44,716 bases of DNA, taken from Pseudoduganella sp. (GTDB taxonomy: Bacteria; Pseudomonadota; Gammaproteobacteria; Burkholderiales; Burkholderiaceae_D). The position numbers and the translations under genes are program-made. Position 1 is the stretch's first letter. Every line of letters begins with the position of its first letter. Location of the stretch: assembly GCA_021323265.1 (NCBI GenBank), contig JAJTCO010000040.1:1-44716 (forward strand). The letters run 5' to 3'. Below, piece after piece: positions 34,255 to 43,328 of the stretch. The notes beneath the pieces are model-generated. The model searched no databases, was not told the DNA's origin, and worked only from the letters and a program-made list of their open reading frames with translations.

Positions 34255-36123
34255 ATGGGGCCGAAAATCCTGTGGGTACTGCTGCCGTTGGCGGTCTATG
34301 CCGTCCTGCTCGCGCTGGCTTGGCGCGGCAAGGCGCCGTCGCGCCTGGCGCTCAATGTGCACAGCAGCCTGCTGTTGATGGCCTACCTGCTCGCCACCGC
34401 GGGCCTGGGCCTGTTCTGGGTGGCCAACCAGCAGTTGCCCGTGTTCGACTGGCACTACCTGTTCGGCTACACCACGCTGCTGCTGCTGTCGCTGCACCTG
34501 TTCTTCAACCTGCCCACCGCCCTGCGCTGGCTGCGCCAGCGGCGCAGTCCCGGCGCGCCGCCGGCGCCCGCCGCCGCGCCGCCCGCGACGCCCGGACGCT
34601 GGCGCCGCGCCGGGCTCGCGGCGGGGGCGGCTGCCGTGCTGGTGCTGGCCTTCGCCCTGGGCGCGCACTGGGGCGGGCGCAGCGCAGCGCCCACCGCGCC
34701 GCTCCCGCCCGCCACCCCGGGGCGCGACGTCGCGGCCGTGCTGCATTACCACGCCGCCTCCTCCGCCTCGCGCAGGGGCCTGCTGGCGCGCGCGCCGGCC
34801 GTCGACTGGGGCGCGCAGCCGGCGCCCTTCAAGTCGTACCCGGACGCGCCGCACATCGACCTGCCGCGCGCCGCGCCCGCTGCGGACGCGGTGCGCAGCG
34901 TGGGCGCCATGCTGTCCGCACCGGCCGCAGCGGCCACGCTGGACCTGGCCGCCGTGGGGCGCCTGCTGCACCTGAGCGCCGGCGTGACCGCGCGGCGCGG
35001 CGGCCTGTCACTGCGCGCGGCGCCGTCGTCCGGCGCCCTCTTCCCCGCCGAGCTGTACCTGGAGGTCCGGCGGGTCGAAGGCTTGCCGCCTGGCCTGTAC
35101 CATTTCGACGCCGAACGGCACCGGCTGGCGCGCCTCGGCCCGCTGCCCGGTCCCGCCCTGGACGGCGGGCACGACTTGCTGCTGGTGGTGGCGGCGCTGT
35201 TCCAGCGCACCGGCTACAAGTACCGCGACCGCGCCTATCGCTACGTCGCGGCGGACCTCGGCCACCTGCTGGAAAATGCGCGGCTGGCCGGCCATTACGC
35301 CGGCGCGCGCAGCACCCTGCTGGCGGAGTTCGATGAAATGGCGCTGGCGCGCGCCTTCGGGCTCGACGGCCGGCAGGAAGCCGTGCTGGCCGTGGCCGCC
35401 TATTCGCGCGCCGCGGCCGCGCCGCCACCCGCGGCCGCGGCGGCCGCGCCGGCCGGCGCCGGCGCGGACCTTGGCGTCACCTGGGACGTGCATGCCGCCA
35501 CCTCGCGCGGCCCCGTACTGCACGCGGACGTGGACGCCGGACCCGAAGCGGGGGGCAGCAGACTGATTGCGCTGCCGGCGCCGCAGCCGGCAGCGATGGA
35601 CCTGGCACGCGCCATCCTGCAGCGCCGCAGCCAGCGCCGCTTCACGGAGCAAGCGGTGCCGCTGCAACAACTTGCCTCCGTCTTGGCCGACATGGCGCAA
35701 CCGCCGCTGCTCTCCGGCGCGCTGCACGTCGATCTGGTGATCAACCGCGTGCAGGGCATCGCGCCGGGCGTCTACCGCTACCTGCCGGCACGGCACGCGC
35801 TGCAGCCGGTCGCGCTGGGCGACTTCGCCGCGCAGGCGCGCAACGCTGCGCTGGACCAGGACGTCATCGGCGACGCCGCCGTCGTACTGCTGCTCTCCGC
35901 CGACAGCGGGCGCGCGCTGGCCCAGGGCGCGCGCGGCTACCGCATGGCGTTTCTGGAAGCCGGATTGATGGGGCAGCGCTGGCTGCTGGGCGCCGTGGCG
36001 CGCGGCCTGGGCGCCTGCCCGGTCGGCGCCTTCTACGATGACGAGGCGGCGGCGCTGGTCAAGGCGCCCAGCGGCCGCTGGGTACTGCATTTCGCCGCGC
36101 TGGGCCGGGTGGCGCCTAATTGA
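34255..36123 (+). CDS. membrane-anchored protein with two SagB-type nitroreductase domains
   Basis: A 622-residue protein. Residues 1-90 hold three hydrophobic helices (5-22, 36-57, 66-88) with His36, His67 and His81 at or near their ends, as in DUF4405/cytochrome b-like domains. A Pro/Ala linker and a fourth helix (119-138) follow. The first SagB-type domain (about 158-395) starts VLHYHAASSASRRG and PFKSYPDAPHIDLP and has LRAAPSSGALFPAELYLEV. An Ala-rich linker (about 395-430) leads to the second (about 450-622: ILQRRSQRRFTEQAVPLQQLASVLADM, FLEAGLMGQRWLLGAVARGLGACPVGAFYDD). SagB domains use FMN and are known in azoline-forming peptide maturation, but no precursor or cyclase gene is near. The 3' end overlaps the convergent signalling gene by 8 bp. 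Confidence 0.85.
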   Translation: MGPKILWVLLPLAVYAVLLALAWRGKAPSRLALNVHSSLLLMAYLLATAGLGLFWVANQQLPVFDWHYLFGYTTLLLLSLHLFFNLPTALRWLRQRRSPGAPPAPAAAPPATPGRWRRAGLAAGAAAVLVLAFALGAHWGGRSAAPTAPLPPATPGRDVAAVLHYHAASSASRRGLLARAPAVDWGAQPAPFKSYPDAPHIDLPRAAPAADAVRSVGAMLSAPAAAATLDLAAVGRLLHLSAGVTARRGGLSLRAAPSSGALFPAELYLEVRRVEGLPPGLYHFDAERHRLARLGPLPGPALDGGHDLLLVVAALFQRTGYKYRDRAYRYVAADLGHLLENARLAGHYAGARSTLLAEFDEMALARAFGLDGRQEAVLAVAAYSRAAAAPPPAAAAAAPAGAGADLGVTWDVHAATSRGPVLHADVDAGPEAGGSRLIALPAPQPAAMDLARAILQRRSQRRFTEQAVPLQQLASVLADMAQPPLLSGALHVDLVINRVQGIAPGVYRYLPARHALQPVALGDFAAQARNAALDQDVIGDAAVVLLLSADSGRALAQGARGYRMAFLEAGLMGQRWLLGAVARGLGACPVGAFYDDEAAALVKAPSGRWVLHFAALGRVAPN

Positions 36124-39100
36124 GCAGGTGCGGCGCGCGCAGCTGCGAATGCAGGCGGAAGCCTTCGCGGATGTTCTCGCGCAGCACCGCGCCCTTCCAC
36201 GGCTTGGTGTAGAAGCGGTCGACCGCGCCATGATTGATCGCGGCCATGATGGGCGTCAGGTCCGCATAGGCCGACAGCATGATCCTGAACGTGTCCGGCG
36301 CCAGGTTCTTGACGCGTTCCATGAACTCGGTCCCCGTCATCATCGGCATGCACTGGTCGCACAGGATCACCTGCACGCGGTGCCGCGCCAGCACGTCGAA
36401 CCCTTCCGCCGCCGTCTGCGCGGTCAGGATGCGGTAGCCGTCCTGCGCCAGGAAGTCGCTCAGCACGTCCAGCATGAAGGCATCGTCGTCGACGATGAGC
36501 AGGGTTTGCTGCTCGACGATGTTCTCGTCGGTGGGTGCCTGCAGGCAGCGGCCCTCGCGCAGCATCTGCACGAAATCGGCTTCCTGCAGGGGACGGCTGA
36601 AGTAGTAGCCCTGCATCTCGTCGCAGTCGTGGCGGCGCAGGTAGGACAGCTGGGCGTCCTTTTCCACGCCTTCGGCCACCACCTTCAGCTTCAGGCTGTG
36701 CGCCATGTTGATGATGGCCAGCACGATCGCGGCGTCGTCCGGGTTGCTCGTCACTTCGCGCACGAAGGCGATGTCGATCTTCAGCTTGTCGATCGGGAAG
36801 CGCTTCAGGTAGGCCAGCGAGGAGTAGCCGGTGCCGAAATCGTCGATGGAGATCTTCACGCCCAGCGCCTTCAGGTTCTGCAGCACGGTGATGGTCTCCT
36901 CGGCATTGGACATCAGCGAGCTTTCCGTCAGCTCCAGCTCCAGCAGCTCGGGCGCAATGTCGTTCTCCTTGATGGCCCGCATCACCTCTTCCTCCAGGCC
37001 GCCGACGAAGAACTGGATGCCCGAGACGTTGACCGACAGGTGCACCGCGCCGATCTGGCTGCGCGACCATTCCGCAATCTTGCGGCACGATTCCTGCAGC
37101 ACCCAGGTGCCCACGCGCACGATCAGGCCCGTCTCTTCCAAGAGCGGAATGAACAGCGCCGGCGACACCATGCCATGCCCCGGGCGGTTCCAGCGCAGCA
37201 GCACTTCCGCGCCGCTGATGCGGCCCGTCGAGATATGCACCTTGGGCTGGTAGAACAGCACGAACTCATCGTTGTCGATGGCGCGGCGCAGGGCATTCTC
37301 CATGTCCAGCCGCGCCAGCGATTGCGCGTTCATTTCCGCCGTGAAGAAGCGGAAGGCGTCGCGGCCCGCTTCCTTGGCGCGGTACATCGCCGTGTCGGCG
37401 TATTGGATCAGGATGTCCGGATCGCTGCTGTCGCCCGGGAAGACGGAAATGCCGATACTGGCCGTCACCGTCACCTCGTGCCCCTTCAGGTCGAACGGCT
37501 GGCGCATCGAATCGCGGATCTTGTCGACCACGGCGATGGCGTTCTGCGCCCCTTCCGGCAGCATCAGGATGGCCGCGAATTCGTCGCCGCCGAAGCGGCC
37601 GATGGTGTCGCGCACGCGCAGGCATTCGACCAGGCGGCTGGAGAACTGGCGCAGCAGTTCGTCGCCGATGGTGTGGCCCAGCGTGTCGTTGATGTTCTTG
37701 AAGCGGTCCATGTCGAGGAACAGCACGGCCAGCGCCCAGCCATGCTCGCCCGCCTGCTTGAGCGACAGGGTCAGCGAATCGTAGAACTGGCTGCGGTTGG
37801 GCAGGCCGGTCAGGGTGTCGAAGTGGGCCAGCTTGAGCAGGCGGCGCTCGGCCTCCTTGCGCTCCGTGATGTCGCGCGCCACCGCCACCAGGATCCAGTT
37901 CTGGCCCGAGCGCAGCGTGCGGCGCTGCACTTCCACCGACAGCGGCGTGCCGTCCTTGCACATGAGCAGCAGCTCCGCCATGGCGCCGCTCTGGTCGCCC
38001 GCCAGCAGCTTGTCGTGCAGGTCCTGCAGGGGCTGCAGCGCGGCATCAGGCGCCTGGCCCGGCCCGACCTTCAGGAAGTCCTCGCGCGCGAAGCCGAGCA
38101 TGCGGCAAGCCGTCACGTTGACGTCGATGAAGCAGTTGTTGGCGCGGTCGACCAGGAAGATCGCGTCGGCGGTGGCATCCATCGCCAGGCGGAAGCGGCG
38201 CAAGTCTTCGTCGAGGCGGATGCGCGCGTTCATGTCCAGCTGCAGCTGCGCGTGGTGGCGGTGGATTTCCTCGTACAGCAGCAGGTTTTCGTAGGCGACC
38301 GAAATCTGCGCCGCCACCGTCACGGCCACGCGCTCGTCGACCTCGCTGAACTCCTCCGCGCCGAGCTTGTCGACCAGGTACAGCCAGCCGTGCACGCGCT
38401 CGCGCGAGGCGATCGGCACGCCCAGGAAGGAATGGATGGGCGGGTGCCCGACGGGCAGGCCGATCTCGCGCGGATCGCCGCCCAGGCGGCTCATGCGCAC
38501 CGGCTGCCGCTGCTTGAGCAGGCTGTCCAGGATGCCGGCGCGCGGCTGCGCCGCCACCACCTGCGCCTGCTCGCCCACGCCGCAGGAGGCGAAATAGCTC
38601 GCTTCCTGCGCTTCCTGCTCCAGCACGCCGATGCAGGCGAAGCGCGACACGCAGATGTTCTGCGCCACGCGCACGCCGATCTCGATCAGCGCGCGCGGGT
38701 CGCGCTCGGCGCCCAGCTCGATGCCCAGCTCGATCAGCGCGGTCAGGCGCAGGCTCACGGCCTGCAGGCTGGAGAGGGAACGCGACAGGCGTTCCGTCAT
38801 CTGGTTCAGGTGCTCCGGCTCGTCGTCCTGCGATTCGCCATTGTTGGCGATGCGGGTGATCAGCTGGCTGCTCGACTCCACCTCGTCGATATACTCGGCC
38901 ACCTTGTGCTCGATATCGAACAGGCGCCCCTGGCCCGGCGGCTCGGGCGCGAAGGCCGGCAAGGCATCGCTCTGGCCCGACATGCCGAGCGCCTGGTGCA
39001 CGGTCTTCAGGATCACGTCCGGGTCGGACGGCTTGGGCAGCACCCAGCGCACGCCGCAGGCCTCGGCCACCGCCATCGCTTCGCGCTCGCGGTAGGTCGC

Positions 39101-39739
39101 GGTGTAGAAAATGATCGGCACGTCCGCCAGCTCGGGCTTGCTGCGCATGCGGTTGACGAACTCGTAGCCGTCCATGTTCGGCATCAGGATGTCGGAGATG
39201 ACCAGGTCCGGCTTCTCGCTTTCCATCACCTTCAGGCCTTCCACGCCGCTGGCCGCCTCCAGCAGGCGGTGCCCGCTGTAGCCCAGGAGCGTCATCAGGA
39301 ATTCCCGGTTCAGCACGTGGTCGTCGACGATCAGGATCGTCGCGATGTCGTTTTCATCGCGGGGCGACATCTCCCCAGGCAAAAAAGACTCGATCTGGGC
39401 GACGAAGGTGTCCGGCTCGATCGGTTTGCCGATATAGCCGTCGAAGCCCGCGGCCAGCAGCTTTTCGCGGTCGCCGACCATGGCCAGCGCCGTCACGGCC
39501 AGCGTCGGGACATCCTTCAGGGCCGGGTCCTGCTTCAGCTGCGCCACCACCCCGTAGCCATCGAGCTTGGGCAGGTGCACGTCGCAAATGATCAGGTCGG
39601 GCACCTCGCGCCGCGCAGTCTCCACACCCTCCTCGCCATTGTGGGCGAGCAGCGGCGCATATCCGAACGCACGGAGCAGGTAGACCATCAGCTCCATATT
39701 GGTCGGATTGTCTTCGATAATCAGGATGCGTGCCGACAT
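36116..39739 (-). CDS. REC-REC-GAF-PAS-GGDEF-EAL-REC c-di-GMP signalling protein
   Basis: A 1207-residue cytoplasmic protein. REC1 has phospho-acceptor Asp53 (ICDVHLPKLDG). REC2 has Asp183 (ISDILMPNMDG). A helical linker is followed by GAF (about 340-510) and PAS (about 515-640). GGDEF has RFGGDEF at 717-721 and an inhibitory RxxD five residues before. EAL has EVLLRW near 845, ELTESSLM, IDDFGTGYSS, DKLKID and EGVE, so the catalytic set is complete apart from EVL in place of EAL. REC3 has Asp1128 (LCDQCMPMMTG). It could both make and break c-di-GMP under control of three receivers. The start could also be ATG 39754, but ATG 39739 follows TGGAG. It is 34 bp downstream of the kinase gene. Confidence 0.92.
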   Translation of the reverse strand: MSARILIIEDNPTNMELMVYLLRAFGYAPLLAHNGEEGVETARREVPDLIICDVHLPKLDGYGVVAQLKQDPALKDVPTLAVTALAMVGDREKLLAAGFDGYIGKPIEPDTFVAQIESFLPGEMSPRDENDIATILIVDDHVLNREFLMTLLGYSGHRLLEAASGVEGLKVMESEKPDLVISDILMPNMDGYEFVNRMRSKPELADVPIIFYTATYREREAMAVAEACGVRWVLPKPSDPDVILKTVHQALGMSGQSDALPAFAPEPPGQGRLFDIEHKVAEYIDEVESSSQLITRIANNGESQDDEPEHLNQMTERLSRSLSSLQAVSLRLTALIELGIELGAERDPRALIEIGVRVAQNICVSRFACIGVLEQEAQEASYFASCGVGEQAQVVAAQPRAGILDSLLKQRQPVRMSRLGGDPREIGLPVGHPPIHSFLGVPIASRERVHGWLYLVDKLGAEEFSEVDERVAVTVAAQISVAYENLLLYEEIHRHHAQLQLDMNARIRLDEDLRRFRLAMDATADAIFLVDRANNCFIDVNVTACRMLGFAREDFLKVGPGQAPDAALQPLQDLHDKLLAGDQSGAMAELLLMCKDGTPLSVEVQRRTLRSGQNWILVAVARDITERKEAERRLLKLAHFDTLTGLPNRSQFYDSLTLSLKQAGEHGWALAVLFLDMDRFKNINDTLGHTIGDELLRQFSSRLVECLRVRDTIGRFGGDEFAAILMLPEGAQNAIAVVDKIRDSMRQPFDLKGHEVTVTASIGISVFPGDSSDPDILIQYADTAMYRAKEAGRDAFRFFTAEMNAQSLARLDMENALRRAIDNDEFVLFYQPKVHISTGRISGAEVLLRWNRPGHGMVSPALFIPLLEETGLIVRVGTWVLQESCRKIAEWSRSQIGAVHLSVNVSGIQFFVGGLEEEVMRAIKENDIAPELLELELTESSLMSNAEETITVLQNLKALGVKISIDDFGTGYSSLAYLKRFPIDKLKIDIAFVREVTSNPDDAAIVLAIINMAHSLKLKVVAEGVEKDAQLSYLRRHDCDEMQGYYFSRPLQEADFVQMLREGRCLQAPTDENIVEQQTLLIVDDDAFMLDVLSDFLAQDGYRILTAQTAAEGFDVLARHRVQVILCDQCMPMMTGTEFMERVKNLAPDTFRIMLSAYADLTPIMAAINHGAVDRFYTKPWKGAVLRENIREGFRLHSQLRAPHLLN

Positions 39740-39773
39740 TGGTACTCCAGTCATGTGTCGCCTCTAGTATCCG

Positions 39774-40745
39774 CTATTCCACGGGCAGCGACAGCACGAA
39801 TGTGCTGCCGCTGCCCGGCCTGTCCAAACAGCGGATCGATCCATTCAACAATGCCGCCAGCTTGTGGCTCAAGTGAATGCCCAGCTGCTGCAGGCTGTCT
39901 TCCGTGACGCCGGCGCCCGTGTCGCTCACACTAACTTGCACCACCGCCTTGCCGTCCAGGCAGGCGCGCTCCAGGCCGATGCTGATTTCACCGCGCTCGG
40001 TGAACTTGAGCGCATTATTCATCAGATTCATCAGGATTTGCTGCAGGGCGCGCCGGTCGGTACGCAGCATCACCGCTTCCGGCGGCGTGCGAAATTGCAG
40101 GACCAGGCCCTTTTGCCGCGCCTGCGGCCGAAACAGCAGCGCCAGCTCTTCGATGACGCTGCGGCAGTTGAGCGGTTCCGGATGCAGCTCCACCTTGCCC
40201 GAGCCCAGCTTGGTCAGGTCCAGCAGGTCGTTGATCAGGGACAGCAGGTGGCGCGCGCCCGACTGCACGGTACGCAGTTGCTTTTCCTGCTCTTCGTTCA
40301 AGGGACCCGGCAGTTGCATCAGCAAGGTGCCGGTAAAGCCGATGATGGCGTTGAGCGGTGTGCGCAGTTCGTGCGACATGCTGGCCAGGAAGCGGTCCTT
40401 GGCCTGGCTGGCCTTGACCAGTTCGCTGATGTCGCGCAGCGCATACACATGCAGCGTCCCTGTGGCACCCTGCACGGTGCTGCGGCGCGCCTCCACCGGA
40501 AAGGGCGTGCCGCCCTTGCGCAAGCCGGCGCTGCCATCCTGCTGCAACAGCTGGTCCAGCGCCATGCCGCGCATGTCGTGCACCGCATGGTCGAACAGCT
40601 GGCCCGCCAGTTGGTTGGCCAGCACGATGCGGCCATGTGCGTTCGCCACCACCATCGCGTCCGGCATGGCGTCCAGCAGGCCGCCGAAACACGCTTCGGC
40701 GTCCCGGGTGTCCACATGATCGATCTTGCCGAAATCGGTCGCCAT
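39774..40745 (-). CDS. PAS-histidine kinase with missing ATP-lid/G2 segment
   Basis: A 323-residue cytoplasmic sensor kinase. PAS domain (about 15-112), then HisKA with phospho-acceptor His125 (MSHELRTPLNAIIGFTG) and HATPase_c with N-box LMNLMNNALKF (Asn244) and G1 VSDTGAGV (Asp275). After TEDSLQQ the family normally has an F-box, ATP lid and GTGLGL (about 18-20 residues). Here the chain goes directly to LGIHLSHKLAALLNGSI. The kinase may bind ATP poorly or not at all. It lacks membrane segments. It likely signals to the three-REC protein next in the operon. ATG 40745 is preferred over the longer TTG frame. Confidence 0.88.
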   Translation of the reverse strand: MATDFGKIDHVDTRDAEACFGGLLDAMPDAMVVANAHGRIVLANQLAGQLFDHAVHDMRGMALDQLLQQDGSAGLRKGGTPFPVEARRSTVQGATGTLHVYALRDISELVKASQAKDRFLASMSHELRTPLNAIIGFTGTLLMQLPGPLNEEQEKQLRTVQSGARHLLSLINDLLDLTKLGSGKVELHPEPLNCRSVIEELALLFRPQARQKGLVLQFRTPPEAVMLRTDRRALQQILMNLMNNALKFTERGEISIGLERACLDGKAVVQVSVSDTGAGVTEDSLQQLGIHLSHKLAALLNGSIRCLDRPGSGSTFVLSLPVE

Positions 40746-40820
40746 CGCCCTGCTTTCTGAATGAAACCCACAAAATTCACATCGAAAGCTGCATCGTCTC
40801 TTGCTTAATCTCAAGACAGT

Positions 40821-41708
40821 CTAAGTGATCCCCATAATCTCCGCAAGAATGTGCTTGGCGATATCGGGATGGCGGCCCATGGCGACGTGACCGACGCCGG
40901 CCAGCGCGATGTTGCGGGCGCCGGGCAGGTGGCAGGAATCCTGCGGCGCGATGATGTTGTCGTGGTGCGAGTAGATGGAGGTGATCAGGCCGCGCTGCCG
41001 GCGGTCGGCCGCGTCGAGCTCGGCCAGCCATGCGGCATCGCGCCGCATCTGGCGCGCATTGTGGCCCACGCCCATGTGCGCCAGGTCGGTGCCATGGTGC
41101 GGCGTGCCCAGCGTGATGATGCGCGCCGCCTTGCCGGCGCCGAAACGGCGCAGCCAGGCGCGCGCCACCAGGCCGCCCATGCTGTGCGCGACGATGATCA
41201 GGCGCGTATTGCCGGTGGCGGCCAGCAGGGCCTGCGCGGCCTGCTCCAGCTGCTGCGCGTAGACGTCGATGTCACCGAACACCGGCTCCAGGTCCACCGT
41301 GGCGTGGCTGAAGCCTTCCTTCTCCAGCAGCGCCGCCAGGTGCACCCAGAAACCGCCGTTCGCACCATAGCCGTGCACCAGCAGGACCGGCAGGCCGCGC
41401 GGCGCACTGGCCAGGTGCATGCGCGGCCGGTGGCGCAGCATGTGCCAGGAGGTGGCCAGCATGGTCGACATGTATTCGTGGAAGAACAGCTGCAGGCGCT
41501 GCAGCCAGTCCAGTTGCGCATCGGGTGGCAGGGGGCGCGCCGCCATGCGGAAATTGTTGGCGGCGATCGCCATGCGTACCAATAACACCACGCCCACCGC
41601 CAGCAGCAGGGCCACGTCGAGCGGCACCACGCGCGCCAGCAGCCAGGCCAGGGCGCCGGCCACGATGACTTGCAAGAGCATCACCACCATGAGCAGGCGC
41701 TTGACCAT
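40821..41708 (-). CDS. membrane-anchored alpha/beta-hydrolase (lipase-like)
   Basis: A 295-residue protein. Two N-terminal membrane helices (about 5-27 and 30-48) precede an alpha/beta-hydrolase fold: LPVLLVHGYGANGGFW (oxyanion hole), IIVAHSMGGLVARAWL with nucleophile Ser (A-H-S-M-G-G), and Asp in IYSHHDNII. The final His is GVGHVAMGRHPDI. The HGYG and GHSMGG-like motifs and THGTDLAH-type TPHHGTD suggest a triacylglycerol lipase or esterase. It is 3 bp after the GMC oxidoreductase gene, so they share a transcript. A link between lipid release and alcohol oxidation is possible but not shown. Confidence 0.87.
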   Translation of the reverse strand: MVKRLLMVVMLLQVIVAGALAWLLARVVPLDVALLLAVGVVLLVRMAIAANNFRMAARPLPPDAQLDWLQRLQLFFHEYMSTMLATSWHMLRHRPRMHLASAPRGLPVLLVHGYGANGGFWVHLAALLEKEGFSHATVDLEPVFGDIDVYAQQLEQAAQALLAATGNTRLIIVAHSMGGLVARAWLRRFGAGKAARIITLGTPHHGTDLAHMGVGHNARQMRRDAAWLAELDAADRRQRGLITSIYSHHDNIIAPQDSCHLPGARNIALAGVGHVAMGRHPDIAKHILAEIMGIT

Positions 41709-41711
41709 GGT

Positions 41712-43328
41712 TCAGCTCTCCCGGCCGGTGGCGCCGAGGCGCTGCGCCAGGCCGCTGGCCAGGCGCGCCGTGATGCCGTAGATCGACAGCTGCGGATTGG
41801 CGCCGATCGAGGTCGGGAACAGCGAGCCGTCGTGCACGGACAGGTTGCCGATGCCGCGGTACAGGCCGTCCGGCGCCACCACGCCGCTGGCGGCGTCGCC
41901 CGTCATGGCGCAACCGCCCATCACGTGCGCCGACACCACGCGCGTCAGCAGCTTTTGCATCGGCAGCGCGGCAATGGCCTGGCGCGCCTCGTTCCAGTTC
42001 CGGTAGGGCTGGTCCACCAGCTCGTGCACCGGCCGCACGCCGTCGGCGCCGGCGGCGAACTGGATTTCCGCCATGGTGAGCAGGGCGCGCCGCGCGCCGT
42101 CCCAGAAGTACGGCGTGAGCGGATAGTCCAGCTGCGGCGAACCGTCGCTGCGCAGGCTTACGCGGCCGCCGCTCGCCTCGGGATGGAAGCCGTCGCGCAG
42201 CAGCGCCAGCAAGCCTTGCACGTGGGCGAAGCGCCGCATCAGGTCCGCGTGCGCGGGGCCGAAGGCGGACACCGTGGTGCCGGCCAGCACCGGGTGCAGC
42301 GGCCCCACTTCCAGCTTGTAGCCCATCGGGCCGTCCACTGCCTGCGTGTGCAGGAAGTGGTCGGAATACACGGTTTGCGGCGCGCCGTTAAAGGCCTCCA
42401 CCGGCTGGGCGTAGGTGCCGATCGAGAGCACCACCGGGTGCAGGAAGGTGCGCTGGCCAAGCAGCTGGTGCGGGTCCGGCGCGCCCGAGCGCAGCAGCAG
42501 CGCCGGCGAGTTGATGGCGCCGCCGGCCACCACGAAGTGGCGCGCCTTCAGCGTGATGCGGCGGCCCGTCCGTTCCAGCCCGTCCGCCGTCAGTGCGCTG
42601 CATTCGAGCGCCGTGGCCTGGCCGCCGGCCAGGGTGAAGCGCTCGGCGCGCGCCCGCGTCAGCAGCAGCGCGCCCTTCTCCAGCGCGGCGGGAATGGTGG
42701 TCACCAGCATCGACTGCTTGGCATTGGTGGGGCAGCCCATGCCGCAATAGCCCAGGTTCCAGCAGCCGTTGACGTTGCGGCGGATCAGGGCGGTCTGGAT
42801 GCCCAGCTTGTCGGCGCCGCGCCGCAGCAGGTCATTGTTCGCGTTGGGCGGGGTCGGCCAGTCGCTGATGTGGAGGCGCTCCTCCATCTTGCGGAACCAG
42901 GGCGCCAGCGCCTCCACGCCGTAGTCCTGCAAGCCGTACTTGGCCTGCCACCAGGCCAGCGTGTCGGCCGGGGTGCGGAAGCTGGAGGTCCAGTTCACCG
43001 TGGTCGAGCCGCCCACGGTACGCCCTTGCAGGATCTTGATGGCCTTGTCGGCGGTCTGGCGCGCGGCCGACTCCTGGTACAGGGCGGGATAGGCGTCGGC
43101 CTCGCGCATCTTGAAATCGCGCGACGATTTCAGCGCGCCCTCTTCCACCATCAGCACCTTCAAGCCCGCCTGGGCCAGGATTTCCGCCGTGACGCCGCCG
43201 CCGGCGCCGGTGCCGACGATGACCACGTCGGCATCGAAGCTGCGGTCCTGCGCCAAGGTGGACGCATCGATGACTTGCCAGCCGGCGGCAATGCCGGCCT
43301 GGATCGGATCGGGAATGGGACTGCTCAT
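41712..43328 (-). CDS. GMC-family FAD oxidoreductase
   Basis: A 538-residue flavoenzyme. FAD-binding VVIVGTGAGGGVTAEILAQAG (about 35-55), then GRTVGGSTTVNWTSS (GMC signature 1), VVAGGAINSPALLLRSG (signature 2) and the C-terminal HVMGGCAMTGDAASGVVAPDGLYRGIGNLSVHDGSLFPTSIGANPQLSI with the active-site His. A Cys-rich loop (GCWNLGYCGMGCPTNAKQS) resembles long-chain alcohol or gluconate/fructose dehydrogenases of this clade. It probably oxidises an alcohol or sterol-like substrate; I cannot tell which. It overlaps the Tat-exported small-subunit gene by four bases, so the two probably form a complex. Confidence 0.9.
   Translation of the reverse strand: MSSPIPDPIQAGIAAGWQVIDASTLAQDRSFDADVVIVGTGAGGGVTAEILAQAGLKVLMVEEGALKSSRDFKMREADAYPALYQESAARQTADKAIKILQGRTVGGSTTVNWTSSFRTPADTLAWWQAKYGLQDYGVEALAPWFRKMEERLHISDWPTPPNANNDLLRRGADKLGIQTALIRRNVNGCWNLGYCGMGCPTNAKQSMLVTTIPAALEKGALLLTRARAERFTLAGGQATALECSALTADGLERTGRRITLKARHFVVAGGAINSPALLLRSGAPDPHQLLGQRTFLHPVVLSIGTYAQPVEAFNGAPQTVYSDHFLHTQAVDGPMGYKLEVGPLHPVLAGTTVSAFGPAHADLMRRFAHVQGLLALLRDGFHPEASGGRVSLRSDGSPQLDYPLTPYFWDGARRALLTMAEIQFAAGADGVRPVHELVDQPYRNWNEARQAIAALPMQKLLTRVVSAHVMGGCAMTGDAASGVVAPDGLYRGIGNLSVHDGSLFPTSIGANPQLSIYGITARLASGLAQRLGATGRES

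Noticed and set aside
36038..39907. 1289-codon plus-strand open frame opposite the signalling gene
   Set aside because: Same reason: low-complexity composition and no motifs, while the minus strand encodes seven recognisable domains.
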